Assembly (NCBI GenBank): GCA_964614655.1
Contig: CAZTPF010000001.1
Location: forward strand, 62,001-126,000
DNA: 64,000 bases
Direction: 5' to 3'
Origin: Casp-actino8 sp964614655
Lineage (GTDB): Bacteria > Actinomycetota > Acidimicrobiia > Acidimicrobiales > Ilumatobacteraceae
Positions 1 through 8,288 of this stretch are shown piece after piece. The first letter of the stretch is position 1. Every line of letters starts with the position of its first letter. The translations under genes were made by a program, and so were the position numbers. Below the pieces are notes generated by a model. It was not told where the DNA came from. It did no database searches and was given only the letters and a program-made list of their open reading frames with translations.

Positions 1-57
1 ACAGCGTGCGCTTCGACGCCTCCGACACCGCCTCGTCGGCGGCCGCGCCTTCCTTGG

Positions 58-972
58 CTAGTGGGTCGCCCCCGTCGGGGCGCTCGCTTTTCCCCCGCTC
101 GCCTCGGCGGCCGGTGCGAACACCTCGTTCCAGAGTTCGGTCACAACGTCCTCGGTCGTGCGAGTGCTTCCCTCGCGAAGTCGAACCCGGCCTGACAGTG
201 CGACGAGAGCGGCGTCGAGTGACACCTCGCGGTCGGTGACCGTGCTGCCACGCACCGACGCGAGCGACGTGGCGACGGCAGCCATGTCGATGGCACCGCG
301 CACCGACGATCCGACGCGCAGATCGGGATGCGAACGTGTGCGGCGCACAAGATCGACCACCTTGTCGAGCCAGCCGCTCGGGAGTTCGTCGCCGGCTCGC
401 GACGCGATCTTCACCTCGTCGGCCGCCGACTGGTAGCCCATCGACACCCGGCACACTCGGTCGTACACCGCGCCCGAGATCCGCGCCGTGCCGACGGCGT
501 CGAACGGGTTCATGGCCGCCACCAGACGGAAGCCGTCGGCAGCCACCACCCGGCCGAAACGCGGCACGTTGAGCTCACCTTCGCTCATCACGGTGATGAG
601 AACGTTCAGCGTCTCTTCGGGAATGCGGTTGATCTCCTCCACGTACAGAAGCGATCCGTCGCGCATGGCCGTCACGAGCGGGCCGTCGACGAACACGTCG
701 GGCTCGTACCCCTCGTTCAGCACCCGGGCCGGATCGAAATGACCGACCAGACGCGCCGGCGTGAGTTCGGCGTTGCCCTCCACGAACACGAAGCCGATCC
801 CGAGTCCTTCGGCCACGGCGCGCAACAGCGTGCTCTTACCGGTGCCGGGAGGACCCTCCAGCAACACGTGACGATCGGCGTCGAGCGCGGCGACGACGAG
901 TTCGACCTCGCGACGACGGCCGACCACCGACGAGTCGAGGGCGTCGAGCAGGGAACGGCGGGACGTGGTCAC
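58..972 (-). CDS. MoxR-family AAA+ ATPase
   Basis: 304-residue AAA+ ATPase of the MoxR type, a chaperone-like family that helps mature or metallate partner enzymes. Walker A GPPGTGKST is at residues 40-48 and Walker B LLYVEEINR near 107-115, followed by a sensor/arginine region typical of MoxR. The chosen GTG start lies inside the TGA stop of the upstream alcohol dehydrogenase gene (GTGA overlap); a longer frame exists but runs antisense-like through the dehydrogenase and reads as noise. The overlap implies co-translation with the dehydrogenase, so the dehydrogenase is a plausible client (inference). MoxR partners usually include a VWA protein, which could follow beyond the left edge. Family assignment is firm; the client is not shown by sequence. 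Confidence 0.9.
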   Translation of the reverse strand: MTTSRRSLLDALDSSVVGRRREVELVVAALDADRHVLLEGPPGTGKSTLLRAVAEGLGIGFVFVEGNAELTPARLVGHFDPARVLNEGYEPDVFVDGPLVTAMRDGSLLYVEEINRIPEETLNVLITVMSEGELNVPRFGRVVAADGFRLVAAMNPFDAVGTARISGAVYDRVCRVSMGYQSAADEVKIASRAGDELPSGWLDKVVDLVRRTRSHPDLRVGSSVRGAIDMAAVATSLASVRGSTVTDREVSLDAALVALSGRVRLREGSTRTTEDVVTELWNEVFAPAAEASGGKASAPTGATH

Positions 973-2129
973 GCGTTGACGATCACGCCACGGATGTTGG
1001 TGCCGTCGCGCATCGCCTGGTAGCCCTCGTTGATCTGATCGAGGGTGTAGGTCTTGGTGATCAGCTCGTCGAGCTTCAACTGGCCCGCGCGATACATGTC
1101 GAGGAGGGCCGGGATGTCGGCGCGCGGGTTGAGCGAGCCGAAGATCGTTCCCTTGATCTCCTTGTTCCACATGGCCAACTGGAAGAGGTTGACCGACGCC
1201 GTCTCCGACGTCATCGGCGAAATGGCGGTCACCACGACCGTTCCACCCTTACCGGCCAAGTTCATGCCGTCGGCCATCATCTCGCCTTCGAGAACACCCG
1301 GCGTCATGATCACGCGGTCGGCCATCTGTCCGTAGGTCATCTCCATGACCGGGAGCATGGCTTCGGCCATCGACGAGTAGGTGTGCGTCGCTCCGAACTC
1401 CATGGCCTTCTCACGCTTGAACTCGACGGGGTCGACGGCGATGATGCGTTTGGCACCCGCCATGCGCGCACCCTGCACAGCGTTCATGCCGATACCACCG
1501 CAACCCACGACGACCACGGTGTCACCGGCTTGGGTGCCGGCGCGGTTGGCGGCCGAACCCCATCCGGTGGCGACACCGCACGACACCAGCGCGACGCACT
1601 CGAGCGGGATGTCCTTTTCGACCTTGATGATCGACTGCTCGGCGACACACGCGTATTCGCTGAACGTACCGAGCTTGGCCATGAGCGTGACCGGCTTGCC
1701 CTTCACGAAATGGCGGTGCGTGTCGTCGGTGATCATTCCGCCGATGAACGTCTTGGCACCGTTGTCGCACAGGTTCTGACGACCGGTCGAGCAGTAGCGA
1801 CAGCGACCGCACGACGGCACGAACGACGCCGACACGTGGTCGCCTACTTGCACCGACGTGACACCGGGGCCGACCTCCACGACGACACCCGCACCTTCGT
1901 GGCCGCCGATGATCGGGAAGAAGTCCTCGATCCCCATCAGCGCATACATCTCTTCGGGCGGAACCATGTCGCCGGTCACGAGATGCTCGTCGGAATGGCA
2001 CATTCCGGCGGCCTTCCAATGGACGATCACTTCACCGGCCTTGGGCGGATGCACCTCGATCTCCTCGAGCGACCACTCTTGATTGAGACCCCACAGAACG
2101 GCGGCCTTCGACGTGCGAACTCCCGACAT
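969..2129 (-). CDS. NDMA-dependent-type zinc alcohol dehydrogenase (copy 1)
   Basis: 386-residue medium-chain, zinc-dependent alcohol dehydrogenase. Catalytic-zinc residues are C44 (in CHSDEH) and H77-E78 (in GGHEGAG); structural-zinc cysteines are C107, C110, C113 and C121; the NAD site GCGGIG lies near 205-211. Members of this subfamily hold NAD(H) tightly and need an external acceptor, NDMA in the test tube and mycofactocin in the cell, which fits the neighbouring mft genes. Compared with copy 2 it carries about 10 extra residues between C44 and H77 (residues 55-68), which could change the substrate pocket. The ATG is preceded by a purine-rich aagggggat Shine-Dalgarno-like stretch. Its stop overlaps the start of the MoxR gene. 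Substrate unknown. Confidence 0.92.
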   Translation of the reverse strand: MSGVRTSKAAVLWGLNQEWSLEEIEVHPPKAGEVIVHWKAAGMCHSDEHLVTGDMVPPEEMYALMGIEDFFPIIGGHEGAGVVVEVGPGVTSVQVGDHVSASFVPSCGRCRYCSTGRQNLCDNGAKTFIGGMITDDTHRHFVKGKPVTLMAKLGTFSEYACVAEQSIIKVEKDIPLECVALVSCGVATGWGSAANRAGTQAGDTVVVVGCGGIGMNAVQGARMAGAKRIIAVDPVEFKREKAMEFGATHTYSSMAEAMLPVMEMTYGQMADRVIMTPGVLEGEMMADGMNLAGKGGTVVVTAISPMTSETASVNLFQLAMWNKEIKGTIFGSLNPRADIPALLDMYRAGQLKLDELITKTYTLDQINEGYQAMRDGTNIRGVIVNA

Positions 2130-2228
2130 GTCATCCCCCTTGTCCGGGCCTCACAGCCTCACTGCGCGACCCTCTTTCCCGTTCCCGAAACGCTAGCCAC
2201 CCCAAGGGGACCGGCGACACTCGGGCGG

Positions 2229-3341
2229 TCAGTCGTAGACGAGGACGCCGCGGATGTTCTCGCCCTTGCGCATGGCCTCGTACCCGTCGTTGATCCCCTC
2301 CAAGGGATACGTGCGGGTCACGAGTCCGTCGAGGTCGAGCTGACCCTCCCGGTACAGGTTGGCGAGCTTGGGAATGTCGGCCCGCGGGTTCCCCGAGCCG
2401 AAGAGCGAACCGACGATCTGCTTCTCCATGAGCGTGACGTCGAGGAGGTTGACGTTGGCCGTCATCTCGAGCGCCGGGTGGATGTTGGTCACGACCACAC
2501 GACCCCGCTTGGAGGCCAGCGCCATCGCTTCGGCCAGCACCTGACCGTCGCCCACACCCATCGTCATGATGACCTTGTTGGCCATCGTGCCCCAGGTGAT
2601 GTCCTGCAGGAGCGGCAATGCTTCGGCCATCGACGACGCGGCGTGCGTGGCTCCGAACTCCATGGCCTTCTCACGCTTGAACTCGACGGGGTCGATCGCC
2701 ACGATGCGCTTGGCGCCGGCGAGGCGCGCACCCTGAATGGCGTTGGCGCCGATACCACCCACACCCACGACGGCCACGGTGTCACCCGGGCGTACCTGTG
2801 CGGCGTACACCGACGAGCCCCATCCGGTCACCACACCGCAACCGAGGAGGCACATCTTGTCGAGCGGCAGATCGGGTTCGACCTTGATGCACGACGCCTC
2901 GTTCACCACCGTGTGATGAGCGAACGTGCCGAGCAGGCACATGAGGCCGAGATCTTGACCATTCGCATGGTGACGTGAACCGCCGTCGGTGATCTGCCGA
3001 CCTCCACCCATGAGTGCACCGAGGTCGCAAAGATTCTGATGACCGGTCGAACAGCTCGGACAGCGGCCACACGACGGAATGAAACCGAACACGACGTGGT
3101 CGCCGGGCGCGAGCCAACTGACTCCCTCGCCCACTTCGCGCACGATGCCGGCACCTTCGTGGCCGCCGATGATCGGCAACGCGAACGGCAGGTCACCGGT
3201 CACGAGATGCTCGTCGGAGTGGCACATGCCCGACGCCTTCATCTCGACGAGCACTTCACCGGCCTTCGGTGCGTCGAGCTCGATCTCCTCGATGCTCCAC
3301 GGTGCGCCGAGTTCCCACAACACTGCTGCCTTGGTCTTCAC
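2229..3341 (-). CDS. NDMA-dependent-type zinc alcohol dehydrogenase (copy 2)
   Basis: 370-residue zinc alcohol dehydrogenase, a close paralogue of the downstream copy. Catalytic-zinc ligands are C40 and H61-E62, structural cysteines C91, C94, C97 and C105, and a glycine-rich NAD motif GVGGIG follows in the second half. The frame stays open to 3605, but the extra N-terminal part is low-complexity and runs antisense to mftA. The GTG at 3341, preceded by ggggat, begins exactly where the family begins (KTKAAVLWE). It is divergent from mftA, and the 118-bp gap between them holds two palindromes, so the dehydrogenase and the cofactor genes are probably co-regulated. It should oxidise an alcohol and pass electrons to mycofactocin; the physiological alcohol cannot be told from sequence. 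Confidence 0.92.
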   Translation of the reverse strand: MKTKAAVLWELGAPWSIEEIELDAPKAGEVLVEMKASGMCHSDEHLVTGDLPFALPIIGGHEGAGIVREVGEGVSWLAPGDHVVFGFIPSCGRCPSCSTGHQNLCDLGALMGGGRQITDGGSRHHANGQDLGLMCLLGTFAHHTVVNEASCIKVEPDLPLDKMCLLGCGVVTGWGSSVYAAQVRPGDTVAVVGVGGIGANAIQGARLAGAKRIVAIDPVEFKREKAMEFGATHAASSMAEALPLLQDITWGTMANKVIMTMGVGDGQVLAEAMALASKRGRVVVTNIHPALEMTANVNLLDVTLMEKQIVGSLFGSGNPRADIPKLANLYREGQLDLDGLVTRTYPLEGINDGYEAMRKGENIRGVLVYD

Positions 3342-3360
3342 GAGATCCCCATTTCCCCAG

Positions 3361-3375
3361 GGCCACCGAGTGGCC
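3361..3375. promoter_or_regulatory. Palindromic operator candidate 1 (mft/ADH divergent region)
   Basis: Perfect 15-bp inverted repeat GGCCAC-CGA-GTGGCC, 20-34 bp upstream of the ADH copy 2 start. It is one of two matching copies whose starts are 28 bp apart. A dimeric repressor, for example a TetR-type MftR, is a plausible ligand; no such regulator gene is in the window. Confidence 0.6.
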
Positions 3376-3388
3376 GAACCGTCGAATA

Positions 3389-3403
3389 GGCCACCAGGTG
3401 GCC
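3389..3403. promoter_or_regulatory. Palindromic operator candidate 2 (mft/ADH divergent region)
   Basis: Perfect 15-bp inverted repeat GGCCAC-CAG-GTGGCC, midway between the ADH copy 2 start (48 bp away) and mftA (57 bp away). Both half-sites are identical to candidate 1 and only the 3-bp spacer differs, which argues for a shared DNA-binding protein. I did not notice a third copy upstream of the other redox genes. Confidence 0.6.
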
Positions 3404-3447
3404 GACCCATCGATGAGAACGGTAGTCCCCGACGGCCGGGGCAGTTG

Positions 3448-3453
3448 TACGCT
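3448..3453 (+). promoter_or_regulatory. -10 box of mftA, probably leaderless
   Basis: TACGCT lies 6 nt before the mftA ATG and no Shine-Dalgarno sequence is present, the spacing expected if transcription starts at the ATG. The same arrangement recurs at many genes in the window. Confidence 0.5.
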
Positions 3454-3459
3454 TGCCAC

Positions 3460-3621
3460 ATGGACAGCACCGTGACCCCCACCGTGACCGCCGACGACTC
3501 GCCACGCCTCATGGCCGCTGACCACGGCGTTTCCGACTCGTCCGCCGCCCCGGCTCCCGCCTCCGCCGACGAACTCCTCATCGAGGAGATCTCGATCGAC
3601 GGCATGTGCGGGGTCTACTGA
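3460..3621 (+). CDS. mftA: Mycofactocin precursor peptide MftA
   Basis: 53-residue ribosomally made precursor of the redox cofactor mycofactocin. The C-terminus IDGMCGVY is the family signature. MftC oxidatively decarboxylates the terminal tyrosine and crosslinks it to the valine, MftE then releases the Val-Tyr-derived dipeptide, and further enzymes oxidise and glycosylate it. The first 38 residues are rich in Ala, Ser, Thr, Asp and Pro and form a longer leader than the short actinobacterial precursors I know; the Glu/Ile-rich segment 38-46 just before the core is the likely MftB-binding leader. It starts the mftABC operon and is divergent from an NDMA-type alcohol dehydrogenase. The ATG at 3460 is supported by a -10-like TACGCT 6 nt upstream. 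Confidence 0.95.
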   Translation: MDSTVTPTVTADDSPRLMAADHGVSDSSAAPAPASADELLIEEISIDGMCGVY

Positions 3622-3634
3622 TCCCGTTCGCCTC

Positions 3635-3913
3635 GTGGCCGTCGCGCTCGACTCGAGCCTGGAGCTCCACCCTCAGGTGGCGGTGCGGCCCGAACCCTTC
3701 GGCGCCCTCGCCTACCACTACGGCAATCGTCGCCTGATCTTTCTGAAGCACCCCGATGTGGTGTCGGTCGTCAACAACCTCGGCCAGCACGCCACCCTCG
3801 CCGACACCCTCAGCGCATGCGGTGTCGACCCCGATCGCTGGTCGTCGTTCGTGACGGCCTTGTCGTCCCTCGAATCCTCGGAGATCGTCCGTGAGCGTGC
3901 AACCACTCGTTGA
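3635..3913 (+). CDS. mftB: Mycofactocin peptide chaperone MftB
   Basis: 92-residue PqqD-like protein (RiPP recognition element) that binds the MftA leader and presents the peptide to the radical-SAM enzyme MftC. Size, position between mftA and mftC, and the central beta-strand pattern around GNRRLIFLKHPDVVSVV match MftB. The start is GTG, 13 bases after the mftA stop, and the 3' end overlaps mftC by 23 bases, so mftA, mftB and mftC form one transcript. On its own the sequence is weakly conserved and the context carries most of the evidence. Confidence 0.9.
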   Translation: MAVALDSSLELHPQVAVRPEPFGALAYHYGNRRLIFLKHPDVVSVVNNLGQHATLADTLSACGVDPDRWSSFVTALSSLESSEIVRERATTR

Positions 3914-5018
3914 GCAACTGAAAGGCGGGCTCGACGCCCCCATCTGCCTCACGTGGGAACTCACCTACGCGTGCAACCTGCAGTGCGTGCACTGCCTGTC
4001 GTCGAGCGGGCAGCGCGATCCGCGCGAGCTCTCGACCGCCGAAGCGATGCACGTTCTCGACGAGTTGCGCGATCTGCAGGTGTTCTACATCAACATCGGC
4101 GGCGGCGAGCCGATGGTGCGTCGCGACTTCTTCGACCTCGTCGAGTACTCGGTGGGCAACGGCATCGGCGTGAAGTTCTCCACCAACGGCGCCTTCATCG
4201 ACACCGACAAGGCGCGTCGACTGGCCGCCATGGACTACCTCGACATCCAGATCAGTCTCGACGGCGTCGACGAGGCCACCAACGACGCGGTGCGCGGTGC
4301 CGGCTCGTACCGCATGGCGCGCACGGCCATGGACAACCTGGCGTCGGCCGGTTTCGGCCCGTTCAAGATCTCGGTGGTCGTCACCCGACACAACGTGCCG
4401 CAGCTCGACGAGTTCAAGGCGCTGGCCGATTCCTACGGCGCTCAACTGCGCGTCACCCGTCTGCGACCGTCGGGTCGCGGCGCCGACTCGTGGCACGAGC
4501 TGCATCCCACTCTCGGTCAGCAACGACAGATCTACGACTGGCTCATGGCCAACGGCGAGAACGTGCTCACCGGCGACTCGTTCTTCCATCTGAACGCGCT
4601 CGGCGATCCGCTGCCCGGTCTCAACATGTGCGGGGCCGGACGAGTGGTGTGCCTCATCGATCCGATCGGCGACGTGTACGCGTGCCCGTTCGTCATCCAC
4701 GACGAATTCCGCGCTGGCAACGTGCGCGACGAAGGCGGCTTCGCCAAGGTCTGGAAAGAGAGCGAACTGTTCCGTTCACTGCGCGAACCGCAGTCGGCCG
4801 GAGCCTGCGCCTCGTGCGGTTCGTACGACGCCTGCCAGGGTGGCTGCATGGCGGCCAAGTTCTTCACCGGACTCCCCCTCGACGGTCCCGACCCCGAGTG
4901 CGTCGGCGGCGAGGGTGAGCACGCGCTGCAGTCGGTGGTTCCGGGTTCGGCACCCAAGCCGGCCATGGACCACACCAAGCCGGTGCGACTCGTCCGCAAG
5001 CCGGTCAGCACGTCCTGA
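3891..5018 (+). CDS. mftC: Mycofactocin radical-SAM maturase MftC
   Basis: 375-residue radical-SAM/SPASM enzyme that acts on the C-terminal Val-Tyr of MftA: oxidative decarboxylation of Tyr, then C-C bond formation with Val. The radical-SAM cluster is CxxxCxxC at C28, C32 and C35, followed by the GGGEP motif near residue 69. The C-terminal SPASM domain (about 260-345) has the expected cysteines, including CPF after the DPIGDVYA segment and the CASCGSYDACQGGC run, for two auxiliary Fe-S clusters. It starts with GTG inside the end of mftB, and its stop shares one base with the next ATG. All key cysteines are present, so it should be active. Confidence 0.96.
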   Translation: MSVQPLVEQLKGGLDAPICLTWELTYACNLQCVHCLSSSGQRDPRELSTAEAMHVLDELRDLQVFYINIGGGEPMVRRDFFDLVEYSVGNGIGVKFSTNGAFIDTDKARRLAAMDYLDIQISLDGVDEATNDAVRGAGSYRMARTAMDNLASAGFGPFKISVVVTRHNVPQLDEFKALADSYGAQLRVTRLRPSGRGADSWHELHPTLGQQRQIYDWLMANGENVLTGDSFFHLNALGDPLPGLNMCGAGRVVCLIDPIGDVYACPFVIHDEFRAGNVRDEGGFAKVWKESELFRSLREPQSAGACASCGSYDACQGGCMAAKFFTGLPLDGPDPECVGGEGEHALQSVVPGSAPKPAMDHTKPVRLVRKPVSTS

Positions 5019-6904
5019 TGCGTCTCACCAACCCGCTGACACTCGGCGCGCGCACGGCGCCCAACCGGGTGATGTTCGGCCCGCACGTCACCAACCTCGG
5101 TGACGACGATCGTCGTCTCACGGAACGCCACGTCGCCTACTACGAACGACGCGCCCGTGGCGGCTGCGGCATCGTGGTCGTGGAAGGTGCGAGCGTGCAC
5201 GACAGCGACTGGCCGTACGAACGCGCTCCCCTCGCTGCGAAGTGCGCCGACGGTTGGCGCGCCGTCGTCGACGCCTGCCGTCCGCACGGCTCACTGGTGA
5301 TCGCATCGCTCGACCACGCCGGCGGCCAGGGTTCGTCGGCCTATTCGCAGCAGCCGTTGTGGGCGCCGTCGCGAGTCCCCGAGGTCAACACGCGCGAGGT
5401 TCCGAAATGGATGGAGGCCGACGACGTCCGAGCCGTGATCGGCGGCTTCGCCGAGTCGGCTCGCCTCGCCGTCGCATCGGGTGTCGACGGTGTCGAGATC
5501 AACGCCGGTCAGCACAGCCTGGTACGCCAGTTCATGTCGGGTCTCACCAACCATCGTGGCGACGAATGGGCTGACAAGAACGCATTCGCGCGCGAGGTGA
5601 TCACGGCCGTACGAGACGTCGTCGGTGACGCGATCGTCGGTTTGCGATTGTCGTGCGACGAACTCGCACCGTGGGCTGGCATCACTCCCGAGATGGCACC
5701 CGGTATTGCCGCCGAACTGGCGGCCGGCGGTCTCGACTACGTCGTCGTCGTGCGCGGCGCGATCTTCTCGGCCGAGAAGACTCGCCCCGACTTCCACGAA
5801 CCGACGGGCTTCAACATCGATGTGTGCCGCGCGGTGCGCGCCGCAGTGCCGGCCTCGACGGCGGTGTTCCTGCAGGGTTCGATCGTCGACGTCGGTCAGG
5901 CCGACTGGGCGATCGCCGACGGAGTGTGCGACGGCGTCGAGATGACCCGCGCCCAGATCGCCGACCCAGATCTGGTGGCCAAGACGAGCCATGACGAGAT
6001 CGATCGCATCCGACCGTGCATTCGCTGCAATCAGACCTGTCAAGTGCGCGACGCACGCAACCCGATCGTGTCGTGCGTGGGTGAACCGACGTCGGGTCAC
6101 GAGTCGAACGATCCCGACTGGTTCGAGAAGGCGTTCGCCAGCAAACGTGTCCTCGTGGTCGGAGGCGGTCCGGCCGGACTCGAAACGGCGCGCATCGCCG
6201 CCACGCGAGGTCATTCGGTGACCGTGGTCGACACGGCCGCATCGGTCGGCGGACTCGCCCGGGTCGCCGGTCCCGGCGCTCCCCTCGCCGAGTGGTTGGA
6301 GCGCGAATGCCGGCACCTGGGTGTGTCCATCGAGACCGATGTCGATGCGACGACGATCGCATCGCGAACGTCGCAGTTCGACGTGGTCGTGCAAGCGACC
6401 GGCTCGACGCGTGGCGTGCCCGACTACTCGGCCAATGCACCAGTGATCGACGTGGCCGATCTTCGGCGTGGCACGTCCTCGCTTCCCGACTCGGGAACCG
6501 TGGTCGTGCTCGATCCGATCGGCGGACCCATCGGAGTCGCCTTGGCCGAAGAACTCGGCGATCGCGCCGTTCTGGTCACCCCCGACAACATCGCCGGCAA
6601 CGAGCTCTCGCGTACGGGTGATCTCGCACCGGCCAACGTCCGACTCGCCCAGCGCGGCGCAACCATCGTGAAACGGGCCGTTGTCCGCGCCGTCGAAGCT
6701 GCCGACTCCGGCGTGCGTGTACGTGTGCAGGATCGCTTCTCGGGTGAGGTCAACACGATCGATGCCGCCGCCGTGGTCGACGCCGGCTTCCGTCTGCCGT
6801 CGGCACCCATGCACGAAGCCCATCACGTGGTCGGCGACGCCGTGGCCCCGCGCACACTCCTCGAAGCGGTGCTCGAGGGGCGGCGAGCCGCCCGAGAGAT
6901 CTGA
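5018..6904 (+). CDS. Mycofactocin-system FadH/OYE-family oxidoreductase (copy 1)
   Basis: 628-residue flavoprotein built like 2,4-dienoyl-CoA reductase: an N-terminal FMN TIM barrel of the old yellow enzyme type (1-330), an Fe-S site with cysteines near 334, 337, 341 and 354 (C-x2-C-x3-C-x11-C), and a C-terminal NAD(P)/FAD domain with GGGPAGLE near 381-388. Proteins of this type recur beside mycofactocin genes and are named as mycofactocin-system FadH/OYE oxidoreductases, but their reaction is not established to my knowledge. The ATG overlaps the mftC stop by one base, so it belongs to the mftABC operon. mftD, which normally follows mftC and is also an FMN TIM-barrel enzyme, is absent here. 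Confidence 0.88.
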   Translation: MRLTNPLTLGARTAPNRVMFGPHVTNLGDDDRRLTERHVAYYERRARGGCGIVVVEGASVHDSDWPYERAPLAAKCADGWRAVVDACRPHGSLVIASLDHAGGQGSSAYSQQPLWAPSRVPEVNTREVPKWMEADDVRAVIGGFAESARLAVASGVDGVEINAGQHSLVRQFMSGLTNHRGDEWADKNAFAREVITAVRDVVGDAIVGLRLSCDELAPWAGITPEMAPGIAAELAAGGLDYVVVVRGAIFSAEKTRPDFHEPTGFNIDVCRAVRAAVPASTAVFLQGSIVDVGQADWAIADGVCDGVEMTRAQIADPDLVAKTSHDEIDRIRPCIRCNQTCQVRDARNPIVSCVGEPTSGHESNDPDWFEKAFASKRVLVVGGGPAGLETARIAATRGHSVTVVDTAASVGGLARVAGPGAPLAEWLERECRHLGVSIETDVDATTIASRTSQFDVVVQATGSTRGVPDYSANAPVIDVADLRRGTSSLPDSGTVVVLDPIGGPIGVALAEELGDRAVLVTPDNIAGNELSRTGDLAPANVRLAQRGATIVKRAVVRAVEAADSGVRVRVQDRFSGEVNTIDAAAVVDAGFRLPSAPMHEAHHVVGDAVAPRTLLEAVLEGRRAAREI

Positions 6905-6928
6905 ACGACGTCGCGTCGCCCGCGAGAT

Positions 6929-8281
6929 CTAGCCGATCGACGAAATTCGCTCGACCACGTCGTCGGCGAGCACGTCGATCACGGCACGCACGGCTCCGTC
7001 GTTCACCACGGCATCGAGGGCCGCACCTCCGCTGGCTCGTTCGGGAAGTCCGGTCGTGAACACCACCAGACCCTGACCCGTCACCGCTTTGGCCGCGGCC
7101 GCCCGTCCGAGGGTTCGCCACACCAGTTCGCCACGTTGCAGACCCGGACGGACCGTCGTGTGTCCACCGGCCAGATCGAAGAGCACTTCACGTCCGTCGG
7201 CTGATCGAGCACGTCCCGAGACTTCGAGGCCGGGCGTGATCTTCACTCCCCAGTCGATCGACCCGAATCCGGCCGCCCGCAACGACGCGTCGACGATGTC
7301 GCGCAGCGTTCGGACGTCGTCTCCACTCGTCGAGTCGCCTTCGTTGCGCAGACGCTCGTGCGCGAGGTCGACATAGGCCGGATCGGTGTCGAACCCGACG
7401 AAGCGGCGGCCAGTACGACGGGCCGCCACGGCCGTCGAACCCGAACCCATGAACGGATCGAGCACCAGATCGCCGGCGAACGAATACAGATGTATGCATC
7501 GCTCGACGAGCGCCACCGGGAACGGCGCCGGATGATTCACGCGGGTGGCACTTTCGGGCGCGATCTCCCACACGTCGAGAGTCGCTTCCATGAATTCGTC
7601 ACCGGTGACGGTCGACTCGAACGGCAGACCGAGCTTCTCGCGCTTGCCCACCGACAACGCGCGATCGAAACGGCCTTTGCTCGCGATCACGAGCCGTTCG
7701 GTCGTGTCACGCAGCACCGGGTTGGTGGGCGATCGATACGAGCCCCAGGCACAGCTCCCCGACGATCCACGCTGCTTCATCCACACAACTTCACCCCGGA
7801 GCAGGAGTCCGAGGTCGTCCTGGAGGATGTCGGTCACGTCGGCGGCCAGTGAGCGGAACGGACGTCGGCCGAGGTTGGCCACGTTCACCACGATGCGCCC
7901 GCCGGGTTCGAGAACTCGCACGCATTCGGCGAACACGTCGCGAAGCATGGCCAGATAGTCGACGTAATCGGACGGGATGTGGTCGTGGCCGAGTGCCTCT
8001 TCGTAGGCCTTGCCGGCGAAGTACGGAGGTGACGTGACGACGAGGCCCACCGACGCGTCGGGAACGGTGCTCATGTCACGCGAATCGCCGACGAAGATGC
8101 GGTCGGCGATCTCGGCCACCATCGACGGATCGGCGAGAGTGTCGTCTTGCGACACTTCCGGGGCGCGGAACCGCGCGTAGAACGCGCTGGCGTCGTGACC
8201 CTCGCGTCGCGAGGCGCCGAACGACGACGTCGCCGTGGTGCGTCGCGTGCGCGTCGCGCGAAGCGGGGTGTCGTCCGGCAT
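6929..8281 (-). CDS. Beta-class DNA methyltransferase with C-terminal extension
   Basis: 450-residue SAM-dependent DNA amino-methyltransferase (N4-cytosine or N6-adenine). Catalytic motif IV TSPPYF is at about residues 83-88 and SAM motif I DPFMGSGST near 272-280; motif IV before motif I is the beta-class order. Residues about 300-450 form a second domain, containing stretches such as DGREVLFDLAGG, that I do not recognise and that could be a target-recognition or degraded nuclease domain. No restriction enzyme gene is adjacent, so it looks like an orphan methylase. The ATG at 8281 was chosen over an upstream frame extension because TACCCT sits 7 nt before it on the minus strand. It interrupts the mycofactocin locus on the opposite strand. 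Confidence 0.88.
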   Translation of the reverse strand: MPDDTPLRATRTRRTTATSSFGASRREGHDASAFYARFRAPEVSQDDTLADPSMVAEIADRIFVGDSRDMSTVPDASVGLVVTSPPYFAGKAYEEALGHDHIPSDYVDYLAMLRDVFAECVRVLEPGGRIVVNVANLGRRPFRSLAADVTDILQDDLGLLLRGEVVWMKQRGSSGSCAWGSYRSPTNPVLRDTTERLVIASKGRFDRALSVGKREKLGLPFESTVTGDEFMEATLDVWEIAPESATRVNHPAPFPVALVERCIHLYSFAGDLVLDPFMGSGSTAVAARRTGRRFVGFDTDPAYVDLAHERLRNEGDSTSGDDVRTLRDIVDASLRAAGFGSIDWGVKITPGLEVSGRARSADGREVLFDLAGGHTTVRPGLQRGELVWRTLGRAAAAKAVTGQGLVVFTTGLPERASGGAALDAVVNDGAVRAVIDVLADDVVERISSIG

Positions 8282-8288
8282 GCACGGA

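Noticed and set aside
2195..2210. CCCCAAGGGG palindrome between the two alcohol dehydrogenase genes as a terminator
   Set aside because: Only a 4-bp stem with a 2-base centre and no T-run; too weak to claim.
1383..2978. Long plus-strand open frame (531 codons) opposite both alcohol dehydrogenase genes
   Set aside because: Composition is His/Arg/Asp-rich as in antisense frames of high-GC genes, and the minus-strand frames encode clear zinc dehydrogenases.
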